From the NCBI GenBank assembly GCA_016200155.1, contig JACQFG010000094.1, positions 1 through 7,236 on the forward strand: a stretch of 7,236 nt of DNA, written 5' to 3'. The notes below the pieces were generated by a model, which was given only the letters and a program-made list of their open reading frames with translations, was not told where the DNA came from and did not search any database. Origin of the DNA: Planctomycetota bacterium. Lineage in GTDB: Bacteria > Planctomycetota > Planctomycetia > Gemmatales > Gemmataceae. Every line of letters starts with the position of its first letter. Position 1 is the first letter of the stretch. The position numbers and the translations under genes are program-made. This document shows, one piece after another, positions 1 to 5,240 of this stretch.

Positions 1-56
1 CGTTATATCGTCAAAGAAAACGCAGCGACAGACAGAAACGCTGCAATTTCGTCGCC

Positions 57-121
57 TTCTGAGCTCGAAGCGCAAGCGAGGGCGTCAGGCGTCGTCCCTC
101 GCTTGCGCTTCGGGCTCAGGA
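57..121. repeat. REP-like inverted repeat at 3' end of epimerase gene
   Basis: The core arms 59-82 and 96-119 pair over 24 bp with a single T-G wobble (65/113) around a 13-nt loop (83-95). Pairing extends to 57/121 with one more wobble (58/120) in the plus sense. The arm contains GAAGCGCAAGCGAGGG. The right arm covers the TGA stop codon of the minus-strand gene (116-118). On the minus strand no T-run follows the stem, so this is not a canonical intrinsic terminator. It could still stop transcription or protect the mRNA 3' end. From memory, similar GAAGCGCAAGCGAGGG palindromes are dispersed in planctomycete genomes; only one copy is visible here. Confidence 0.85.
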
Positions 122-967
122 AAGCAGGCCGCGCAGGTATTTGACGCTCTGCGCAACGGCACGATCCTCGTCGCCGTTGAAATCGGGATGCAGAAAGTCG
201 ACCTCGATCGCCAGCAGGCCGCGGTAGCGCGCCTTGCGCAGAAAACCGAGCACCTTGGCGATGTCGATCAGCCCCGCGCCGGCAGGGACGCTGGGCCAGA
301 AGCTGTAATCGCGTGGATTGCCACGGCGAACGCCGAGGTCCTTGATGTGGGTCGCCTTGACGAGCGGGGCGAGACGTTCGGCGACGACGACGGGGTCCTC
401 GAACATGCGCAGGTTGTTGCCGGTGTCGAGGCAGATGCCGAGCCAGGGGGAATTGACGGTGGTGATGACATCGGCGATCTCCTCGGACAAGAGGTCGATG
501 TGATTCTCCATGGCGAGAACGACACCATGCTTCTCGGCCGGCCCGACGAGCGTCTTGAGCATCGCGACGAGTCGGCGCTTGTGCATCGGCCAGGACGCGG
601 GGCGCGTGCGCCGGCTGCCGCCGACGATGCGCATGACGCGGGCGCCGATGCGCCGGGCGTGGGCGATATGCTGGACGAGGTCCTTGGCAGCGGCGCGGTC
701 GGTGCCGGAACGCAGGCCGTTCGCATGGCCCCAGGCCCAGACCCGCTCGAAGCCGTACTCGTCGAGCTTGTCGCGCAGCTCATCGAGGAAGCGCTCTTCG
801 AGTGGCGGCAGGAAGCACGATTCGATCGACACGCCGTCGACGCCATGCTTGCGTGCCCGTTTGAGAAAGTCCCAGACGGTCATGCGCGTGCCGGGATCGG
901 TCTGCAGGCCGGGATAGATTTCGCCGAAGTAGCGGTGATAGCAGTAGGAGTCGATGGCGAGCTTCAT
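116..967 (-). CDS. Sugar phosphate isomerase/epimerase-like TIM-barrel protein
   Basis: A 283-residue protein of the xylose-isomerase-like TIM-barrel family (AP endonuclease family 2 fold), predicted cytoplasmic, with no signal peptide. Visible family features are alternating strands and helices throughout and the four usual metal ligands in order: Glu154 in LAMENH, Asp181 in LDTGN, His207 in THIKD and Glu255 in AIEVD. Members bind a divalent metal and isomerise or epimerise sugars or sugar phosphates; the substrate cannot be told from sequence. Length is normal for the family. I chose the ATG at 967 (MKLAIDSYCYH) because everything upstream in the same frame is translated heptamer repeat (SPLTTHHSPLT) and the first beta strand starts at once. 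The leader just upstream reads CACCAAACTACC, with no Shine-Dalgarno sequence. It may therefore rely on coupling to the propeller gene 86 nt upstream. The stop lies inside a repeat. Confidence 0.88.
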   Translation of the reverse strand: MKLAIDSYCYHRYFGEIYPGLQTDPGTRMTVWDFLKRARKHGVDGVSIESCFLPPLEERFLDELRDKLDEYGFERVWAWGHANGLRSGTDRAAAKDLVQHIAHARRIGARVMRIVGGSRRTRPASWPMHKRRLVAMLKTLVGPAEKHGVVLAMENHIDLLSEEIADVITTVNSPWLGICLDTGNNLRMFEDPVVVAERLAPLVKATHIKDLGVRRGNPRDYSFWPSVPAGAGLIDIAKVLGFLRKARYRGLLAIEVDFLHPDFNGDEDRAVAQSVKYLRGLLS

Positions 968-975
968 GGTAGTTT

Positions 976-1071
976 GGTGAGTGGTGAGTTTGGTGAGTGG
1001 TGAGTGGTGAGTGGTGAGTGGTGAGTCGGGGTTGCAATACCACTCACCACTCACTACTCACCACTCACCAC
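976..1071. repeat. Inverted array of GGTGAGT heptamers
   Basis: Seven copies of GGTGAGT lie at 976-982, 983-989, 992-998, 999-1005, 1006-1012, 1013-1019 and 1020-1026; a TT interrupts after the second. They are faced by four inverted units ACTCACC between 1042 and 1069, one being the variant ACTCACT at 1049-1055. Arms 997-1026 and 1042-1071 pair over 30 bp with one G-T, around a 15-nt loop. The array fills the junction between the propeller and epimerase genes. It contains the propeller stop codon (1054-1056) and runs to within about 9 nt of the epimerase start codon. Copy number could change by slippage. Confidence 0.93.
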
Positions 1072-2160
1072 CTTGGGTTTCCAGTTGACGAAGTAGACGG
1101 CGCCGTCGAGGCGCGTGAGCTGCCGCGGGTCGCCGCCGTCGGCCGAGACGATGAAGAGCTGCGAGTGCTTGCCTTCGAACGACACGAAGGCGAGCTGCTT
1201 GCCGTCGGGGCTCCAGCGGACGCGGCCGCACGGCGTTTTGCGGTGCGTGACCTGCCGCTGGCCGCTGCCGTCGACGTTCATGACGCAAACGTTGGGCACA
1301 TTGTCCTTGACAGCGATGTAGGCGATGCGTTTGCCGTCGGGCGAGATGTGCGGTCCGTCGGTGGAGCCGTGGCGATCGTTGGCGGAGAGCTTGAACTCGA
1401 CGTAGCGATTGCCCTGGGTGAGGCGCCGGAGGTTCTTGCCGTCGGGGTCGATGCGATAGACGTCGCCGTCGCGGCGAATGAAGACGATCGTCTTGCCGTC
1501 CGGCGTGAACTGCGGCACGAAAGATTCGGGATGATCGGGCGTTAGCGCGATCGGCTTGCCGTCGGGCAGGGCAGCGATGAGGAGCCGATAGCCGCGGGCG
1601 GGGCCGGAGAAGACGACGCGATCGCTGCTGGGGCTGAGGGCGGCCATGTAGATGTAACCCAGATGCGGCGCGATGAGGCGCGCGTCGGCGCCGTCCGGTT
1701 TGGCGACGGCGACGCGGCCGCTGCTGCCGTCGTGTACCGTGTACAGCATCGACTTGCCGTCCGCGGAGAGCGCGTAGCCGAACGCGTCCTTCCATTGCTT
1801 GCCGAGCGGATCGCCTTGCGTGAGATTGACGACGCCGGCGCCATCGGGCCGGCAGCGATAGACGTGCGATCGGCCGGTGGTGTTCGACTGGAAATAAATC
1901 CACGCCGCATCGTGGCTGAAGGCGGGGAAGTCGGTGTTCTTGCCGAGCTGGACGATCTTCTTTTGGCCCGTGCCGTCGGCGTTGATCGTGTAGACGGCCC
2001 CGACGGTCGGCGTGGTCTCGACGCCGCCGGGAATGTCCTTGGAGTAATAGTCGCCCTTCCAGGTATGCACGGAGAAGACGAGGGCGGGCTGTTTGTCTTG
2101 CGCGAGAACACCGCCGGTCAGGGCGAGAAGCGACAAGGCGGCCGTGATGATGTTTTTCAT
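1054..2160 (-). CDS. Secreted TolB-like beta-propeller (PD40 repeat) protein
   Basis: A 368-residue protein with an N-terminal signal peptide (residues 1-20, MKNIITAALSLLALTGGVLA, probable cleavage before Gln21), so exported to the periplasm or beyond. Six PD40/TolB-type motifs follow: FSHDAAWIYF (about 81), LSADGKSMLY (131), LSPSSDRVVF (175), FTPDGKTIVF (218), ISPDGKRIAY (272) and WSPDGKQLAF (316). Each is followed by a DG...LT-type turn, as in YRIDPDGKNLRRLT. This predicts a six-bladed propeller. Such domains are binding scaffolds; no catalytic domain is attached, and the real TolB N-terminal domain is missing, so it is not assigned as TolB of the Tol-Pal system. The ATG at 2160 was chosen because it begins the signal peptide; the frame stays open upstream only through the repeat at 2181-2272. 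GGGA about 6 nt upstream is a weak ribosome site. The last five residues (VVSGE) and the TAG stop are encoded by the heptamer array. Confidence 0.88.
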   Translation of the reverse strand: MKNIITAALSLLALTGGVLAQDKQPALVFSVHTWKGDYYSKDIPGGVETTPTVGAVYTINADGTGQKKIVQLGKNTDFPAFSHDAAWIYFQSNTTGRSHVYRCRPDGAGVVNLTQGDPLGKQWKDAFGYALSADGKSMLYTVHDGSSGRVAVAKPDGADARLIAPHLGYIYMAALSPSSDRVVFSGPARGYRLLIAALPDGKPIALTPDHPESFVPQFTPDGKTIVFIRRDGDVYRIDPDGKNLRRLTQGNRYVEFKLSANDRHGSTDGPHISPDGKRIAYIAVKDNVPNVCVMNVDGSGQRQVTHRKTPCGRVRWSPDGKQLAFVSFEGKHSQLFIVSADGGDPRQLTRLDGAVYFVNWKPKVVSGE

Positions 2161-2180
2161 GATCGATCCCGCCATTTGCC

Positions 2181-2272
2181 TGGCGAGCCGAGCCCCGTAA
2201 GGGGCCGGTTGCCGATGGAGACACATGATGGATATCACCGGCAACCGGCCCCTTACGGGGCTCGGCTCGCCA
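2181..2272. repeat. Perfect 34-bp REP-like inverted repeat
   Basis: Arms 2181-2214 and 2239-2272 are exact reverse complements (34 of 34) around a 24-nt spacer. Each arm also contains a small hairpin, GCCCC-GTAA-GGGGC (2192-2205 in the left arm). The element lies between the transporter stop (8 nt away) and the propeller start (20 nt away), both on the minus strand. A third, diverged half-copy is at 3038-3070. The minus strand has no T-run after the stem, so a classical intrinsic terminator is unlikely. Confidence 0.95.
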
Positions 2273-2280
2273 ACTCCATT

Positions 2281-3807
2281 TCACACCCCCGGCATCGCCT
2301 TCTTCAGCGGCTGCAGCAGGCACAGCAGCACGACGGCGATCACCAGTGACAGTCCGCTCAGGACGATCCAGAAGGTCGAGTGCAGCCAGTCGTCCCAGTA
2401 GACGCCGATGACGGTGAGCTTGTTGCCGATCCCGCCGGCGACGAACCAGCCGCCCATCATCAACCCGAGATGCCGCCGCGGCGCGACTTTCGCCACGAGC
2501 GCCAGGCCCATCGGCGAGAGCATCAACTCGGCCAGCGTCAGCACGGCATAGGTTGCGACCAGCCACGCCGGCGAGACCTTGAACGCGTGCAGCATGTCAT
2601 CGGTCGCCTCCGTTTCGCCGACACGAGCGCCGGCATACAGCACCAGGAACGCGGCACACGTCAGGAACATGCCGATCGCCATCTTCATCGGCGTCGACGG
2701 TTCCAGGCCGTTGCGGTCGAGCCACTTCCAGAACCACACGAGCGGGAACGTCAGCGTCACCACGAAGAACGGGTTGATCGCATGGGCGATGACGCCGGAC
2801 ATCTTGAACTCGCTGGGCGCGTCGTCCCAGAACATGACGGTCCGCTTGGCCGCCGTGACGCCGGTCTCGAGGGTGGACCAGTCGGTGTTCTTGTTGGCCC
2901 AGTAAGTCATCGTCGAGCCGTTCTGATGGAAGACCATCCAGAAGACGATGACGATGGCGAAAATGACAAGCAGGACGCCGATGCGCTTCCAGTCGGGAAT
3001 CGCGTCGATCGGATTTTGAATCGACACCGGCGCCTGAGGCGAGCCGAGCCGCGTAAGCGGCCGGTTGTCGGCGCCCGCGGCAGGCTCGCCCGGCTTCATG
3101 CCCATCGTCACGGCAGCTGCCTGCACGCCATGCTGGTGTTCGCGGTCGGGCGGGATGTCTTCGGTCACGGCCGTCGCTTGGACCATGTCGTCCGAGGGCA
3201 GCACCGGCATGAGCATCGGGTCCTCGACGTCGTGCTTGAACTTCCACAGGATCAGCACCGAGATCACCATGCCGCCCGCCGCGACCGCGAAGGCCGGATG
3301 GTAGCCAAAGGTCCCGCGCACGAACTCGGCACAGATCGGCGCCAAGAGGGCGCCGACGTTGATGCCCATGTAGAAAATGTTGAAAGCACTTTCCTTCATG
3401 CCGCTACCCGCGGGATAGAGGTTGCCGACCATCGCGGAGATATTCGGTTTGAAGAATCCGTTGCCGATGACCAGGCAAACGAGAGCGGCATAGACGATGG
3501 GCAACGAACGGAACGAAAGCAGGAGGTGCCCGGCCATGAAGAAGACGCCGCCGATCATGACGGCCCGGCGAAACCCGAGCTTCCAGTTCGCCAGGAACCC
3601 GCCGATCAGCGGGCTGGCATAGACGAACATCATATAGTTGGAATAAAGCGTGGTGGCGTCCTTATTGGTCCAACCGAAGCCTTCGTTTTCGTCCTTGAGA
3701 TAAAGCGTGAACATCGCCAGCATCGAGTAGAAGCTGAAGCGCTCCCACATCTCGGTGGCGAAGAGGACGTAGAGCCCGCGCGGGTGCTTTTCCATCGCCG
3801 TTTGCAT
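2281..3807 (-). CDS. POT/PTR2 family proton-dependent oligopeptide transporter
   Basis: A 508-residue inner-membrane protein of the major facilitator superfamily. POT proteins import di- and tripeptides together with protons. Family marks seen: the ExxERFxxY motif in the first helix (Glu19, Glu22, Arg23, Phe24, Tyr27); GNGFFKPNISAMVGNLYP at 115-132 with Lys120; the PTR2 signature FYMGINVG at 145-152; HQNGSTMTYWA at 294-304 in the seventh main helix; and Glu427 in LAELMLSPMG. About twelve or more hydrophobic segments are visible. The loop between the N- and C-terminal halves (about 191-273) is long, hydrophilic and His/Pro-rich. Residues 246-257 (ADNRPLTRLGSP) are encoded by a REP-like repeat. 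The start at 3807 (MQTAMEK) is set by AAAGG 6 nt upstream. Upstream in-frame codons are purine/pyrimidine repeat and DUF3500 shadow, not protein. Substrate range cannot be read from sequence. Confidence 0.95.
   Translation of the reverse strand: MQTAMEKHPRGLYVLFATEMWERFSFYSMLAMFTLYLKDENEGFGWTNKDATTLYSNYMMFVYASPLIGGFLANWKLGFRRAVMIGGVFFMAGHLLLSFRSLPIVYAALVCLVIGNGFFKPNISAMVGNLYPAGSGMKESAFNIFYMGINVGALLAPICAEFVRGTFGYHPAFAVAAGGMVISVLILWKFKHDVEDPMLMPVLPSDDMVQATAVTEDIPPDREHQHGVQAAAVTMGMKPGEPAAGADNRPLTRLGSPQAPVSIQNPIDAIPDWKRIGVLLVIFAIVIVFWMVFHQNGSTMTYWANKNTDWSTLETGVTAAKRTVMFWDDAPSEFKMSGVIAHAINPFFVVTLTFPLVWFWKWLDRNGLEPSTPMKMAIGMFLTCAAFLVLYAGARVGETEATDDMLHAFKVSPAWLVATYAVLTLAELMLSPMGLALVAKVAPRRHLGLMMGGWFVAGGIGNKLTVIGVYWDDWLHSTFWIVLSGLSLVIAVVLLCLLQPLKKAMPGV
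3038..3070. repeat. REP-like half-element inside the transporter gene
   Basis: These 33 bases match 2182-2214 at 30 positions. Two of the three differences (3051 C to G and 3058 G to C) are partners in the inner hairpin, changing GCCCC-GTAA-GGGGC to GCCGC-GTAA-GCGGC and keeping the pairing. The third is at 3068. The element is read through in frame as residues 246-257 of the transporter, in the non-conserved central loop. Confidence 0.88.
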
Positions 3808-3813
3808 TCTGAA

Positions 3814-3818
3814 CCTTT
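3814..3818 (-). promoter_or_regulatory. Ribosome binding site of the transporter
   Basis: AAAGG on the minus strand, 6 nt before the ATG at 3807. It selects MQTAMEK over the in-frame ATG at 3795. The purine/pyrimidine hairpin ends 8 nt further upstream, leaving the site outside the stem. Confidence 0.7.
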
Positions 3819-3826
3819 CATTGATC

Positions 3827-3926
3827 AAGAAGGAGAGAAAGGGAGAAGGGGAGAAAGGGAGTAACAGACCATCGATGCGCTTTCTCCCCTTCTCCCCTTC
3901 TCCCCTTCTCCCTTTCTCCCCTTCTT
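3827..3926. repeat. Purine/pyrimidine inverted repeat (GGGAGAA units)
   Basis: Arms 3827-3861 (all purine) and 3892-3926 (all pyrimidine) pair over 35 bp with two A-C mismatches (3834/3919 and 3856/3897), around a 30-nt loop. In minus-strand RNA both mismatches become U-G wobbles, so the transcript stem is continuous. The right side is a run of CTCCCCTT-type units from 3881. The element begins 2 nt after the DUF3500 stop and ends 19 nt before the transporter start. Mirror-symmetric purine tracts of this kind can also form triplex DNA; that is inference. Confidence 0.92.
3886..3921 (-). other. G-quadruplex motif in the DUF3500-transporter spacer
   Basis: Read on the minus strand there are five G runs (GGGG at 3921-3918, GGG at 3912-3910, then GGGG at 3905-3902, 3897-3894 and 3889-3886) separated by loops of 4-5 nt (AGAA-like). 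This fits the usual G3+N1-7 pattern. It is on the coding (mRNA-sense) strand and overlaps the hairpin arm, so the two structures would compete. Formation in the cell is not shown. Confidence 0.6.
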
Positions 3927-3928
3927 CA

Positions 3929-4963
3929 TCATCGCGCCGCGGCGATGTTGACGTAGCAGTGTACGTGCGGCAAGACGCGGTAGTTCCACACGAAGCCGGG
4001 GCCTTCGAGGCGCCAGAAGTGCCAGCGGCGGTTGTCGGTGGCATTGCGGTCGCCGTAGAAGGCCAGGTGCATGCGTTTGAGTCCGCCGTTGCGCCAGAGG
4101 ATCTCCATGACCTCGTCGGAATCGGCCTTGCGGTACGGCGACAGGATATCGCGCATGACCGAGGTGACCAGGCGGCGCTGATCGGAACTCAAGTCGGCGA
4201 TGGAGACGCCGGGGAACGAGCCGTTGCGATGCTGGACGGAGCGGTATTGCTCGCCGGGGGTGCCGGTGAGCACGGCCCGGCGGCGCTGATCCTCGTTGAG
4301 GCCGTCAAACAGGCTGACGACGCTGCGGGTCTGGGCGTTGAAGGCATTGCGGGCGCTGTAGCCGTCGGGGGAATGGCCGTAGTACATGGGCCCGCCGAAG
4401 GCCGCGTCGGGCTCGGAGTTGCCGTCGCAGCGCAGGGTGAGATGATGGGCGGTGAGGACCCAGGCGTACTGGCCGCTGCTCGGATCGCCGAAGATGTTCG
4501 CGGCCGCGCCTCCCAGGCCGCCGCGGGTATCGGACTGCAGGACGCCCAGGACGCGGCGATAGCTGTCATCGTCCGCACTGATCGCCCGCAGGATGCGCTG
4601 CACGAGTTCCTGCTGCGGCGGGGTGAAGACCTGGCTGACGGTCCGTCCGTAGGCGCTGTTGGACATGCGCAGGCGGACGGGCAACTGGCCGGCGCCGCCG
4701 CCGTGGTTCCAGGGATAGACGACCTGCGTTTTCTGCTCGGCGCTCATGCCGCGAAAGAGTTCGTGGATCAGGTTCTCCGCCGGCTTGATGAGGCGCGGCG
4801 TCGGCGCCGCGGTGGTCCCGCCGGCGCTGGCAGTCGCGCCGCCGACGAGCAGCGCCGCGGCGCCGCCCCCGACCGTGTGGATGAAGTGCCGGCGATCGAG
4901 GCTCGGATACTCGGCGAGCGGATCGTCGCATGCGGGACAAATGACTTGCGGGTTCTCGGACAT
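3929..4963 (-). CDS. Tat-exported DUF3500 family protein
   Basis: A 344-residue protein. A twin-arginine signal is clear: LDRRHFI at 22-28, a Gly/Ala-rich hydrophobic stretch to about 44, and a probable cleavage site after Ala45-Ser46-Ala47. It should therefore be exported folded. Before the twin arginines is an unusually long 23-residue N-region containing CPAC (residues 9-12). The mature part matches, from memory, the pattern of DUF3500: FRGMSAEQ near 70, a PPQQELVQRILRAIS helix near 115, FGDPSSGQYAWVLTAHHLTL at 158-177, LFDGLNEDQRRRAVL near 218, LSSDQRRLV, and a C-terminal GP....HVHCY block with His333 and His335. The biochemical role of the family is not known to me. The ATG at 4963 is preferred to 4996 because AAAGGGGG lies 7 nt upstream. 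It is first in a run of four minus-strand genes; a purine hairpin starts 2 nt after its stop. Confidence 0.85.
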   Translation of the reverse strand: MSENPQVICPACDDPLAEYPSLDRRHFIHTVGGGAAALLVGGATASAGGTTAAPTPRLIKPAENLIHELFRGMSAEQKTQVVYPWNHGGGAGQLPVRLRMSNSAYGRTVSQVFTPPQQELVQRILRAISADDDSYRRVLGVLQSDTRGGLGGAAANIFGDPSSGQYAWVLTAHHLTLRCDGNSEPDAAFGGPMYYGHSPDGYSARNAFNAQTRSVVSLFDGLNEDQRRRAVLTGTPGEQYRSVQHRNGSFPGVSIADLSSDQRRLVTSVMRDILSPYRKADSDEVMEILWRNGGLKRMHLAFYGDRNATDNRRWHFWRLEGPGFVWNYRVLPHVHCYVNIAAAR

Positions 4964-4970
4964 GCTGGTT

Positions 4971-4978
4971 CCCCCTTT
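4971..4978 (-). promoter_or_regulatory. Ribosome binding site of the DUF3500 gene
   Basis: AAAGGGGG on the minus strand with 7 nt to the ATG at 4963. It decides this start over the in-frame ATG at 4996, which has no purine-rich site at the right distance. Confidence 0.7.
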
Positions 4979-5069
4979 GTCGTGTCGGCGATTCAAAAAC
5001 CACCACGCATCCTATCAGGCGAAGATGAGAATACGCTGAAAATAACAATTTCTCGTGGCGTCTCAGATT

Positions 5070-5129
5070 CGTGGGGCACGTTTTCAACGTGCCCGTTGCG
5101 GCGGAGGCACGTTGAAAACGTGCCCCACG
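5070..5129. repeat. Nested palindrome in the divergent region
   Basis: Arms 5070-5093 and 5106-5129 are exact reverse complements (24 bp) with a 12-nt loop. Allowing one bulged G, pairing extends through GATT/AATC on the outside (5066-5133). Each arm is itself a hairpin: GGCACGTT-TTC-AACGTGCC at 5075-5093. A cruciform or two side-by-side hairpins are alternatives. Similar GGGGCACGTTTTCAACGTGCC elements are, from memory, dispersed in planctomycetes. It lies about 107 and 111 nt from the two start codons. Confidence 0.93.
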
Positions 5130-5228
5130 GAATCGGCGAAATTAGACACTATCGGATTTCTTTTCTGCTGGCGTTTTCTCGTCGGATATTGTACGCTAAC
5201 CTCACACCGCTCTGACACCAAAAACTGC

Positions 5229-5233
5229 GAGGA
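5229..5233 (+). promoter_or_regulatory. Ribosome binding site of the secreted-protein gene
   Basis: GAGGA with 7 nt to the ATG at 5241. It agrees with the start that gives an immediate signal peptide. An ATG at 5236 is out of frame and meets a stop within two codons. Confidence 0.7.
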
Positions 5234-5240
5234 TCATGTC

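Larger units (their letters stand above)
4964..5240. other. Divergent intergenic region
   Basis: These 277 bases separate two genes transcribed away from each other, so promoters for both must lie here unless they are far upstream. I could not find a pair of -35 and -10 boxes that stands out on either strand. The middle is occupied by the palindrome at 5070-5129. AT-richer patches flank it: 5031-5055 towards the DUF3500 gene and 5141-5200 towards the secreted-protein gene. Confidence 0.5.

Noticed and set aside
22..44. Short hairpin GCAGCG...CGCTGC with an 11-nt loop
   Set aside because: Six base pairs with no T-run; too weak to call in a GC-rich region.
188..1003. Long plus-strand open frame opposite the epimerase
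   Set aside because: The minus-strand frame has TIM-barrel motifs and metal ligands; the opposite translation is Asp/Ala/Gly/Arg-rich with no domain, a usual shadow in GC-rich DNA.
968..1054. N-terminal extension of the epimerase (SPLTTHHSPLT)
   Set aside because: It is translated heptamer repeat with no ribosome site; the fold starts at MKLAID.
976..1071. CRISPR-like array
   Set aside because: The 7-bp units are contiguous without spacers and form an inverted pair, not a direct repeat-spacer array.
1058..2566. 502-codon minus-strand open frame overlapping the propeller and transporter genes
   Set aside because: Arg/Ala-rich low-complexity translation in another frame of two well-supported genes.
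2380..3864. 494-codon plus-strand open frame opposite the transporter
   Set aside because: The opposite strand encodes all POT signatures; this translation is His/Arg/Asp-rich without hydrophobic core patterns.
3808..4044. 79-residue N-terminal extension of the transporter
   Set aside because: It translates the purine repeat and the DUF3500 3' end out of frame; a Shine-Dalgarno sequence fits the ATG at 3807.
5008..5055. Possible promoter for the DUF3500 gene (minus-strand TTGTTA and TGATAGGAT)
   Set aside because: Spacing of about 28 nt between the best boxes does not fit sigma-70.
5142..5200. Possible promoter for the secreted-protein gene (TATTGT at 5187-5192, TTAGAC at 5142-5147)
   Set aside because: No -35/-10 pair with acceptable spacing; the boxes are not better than chance.
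3821..5215. 464-codon plus-strand open frame opposite the DUF3500 gene
   Set aside because: It starts in the purine repeat and runs across the Tat protein and the palindrome region; composition is shadow-like.
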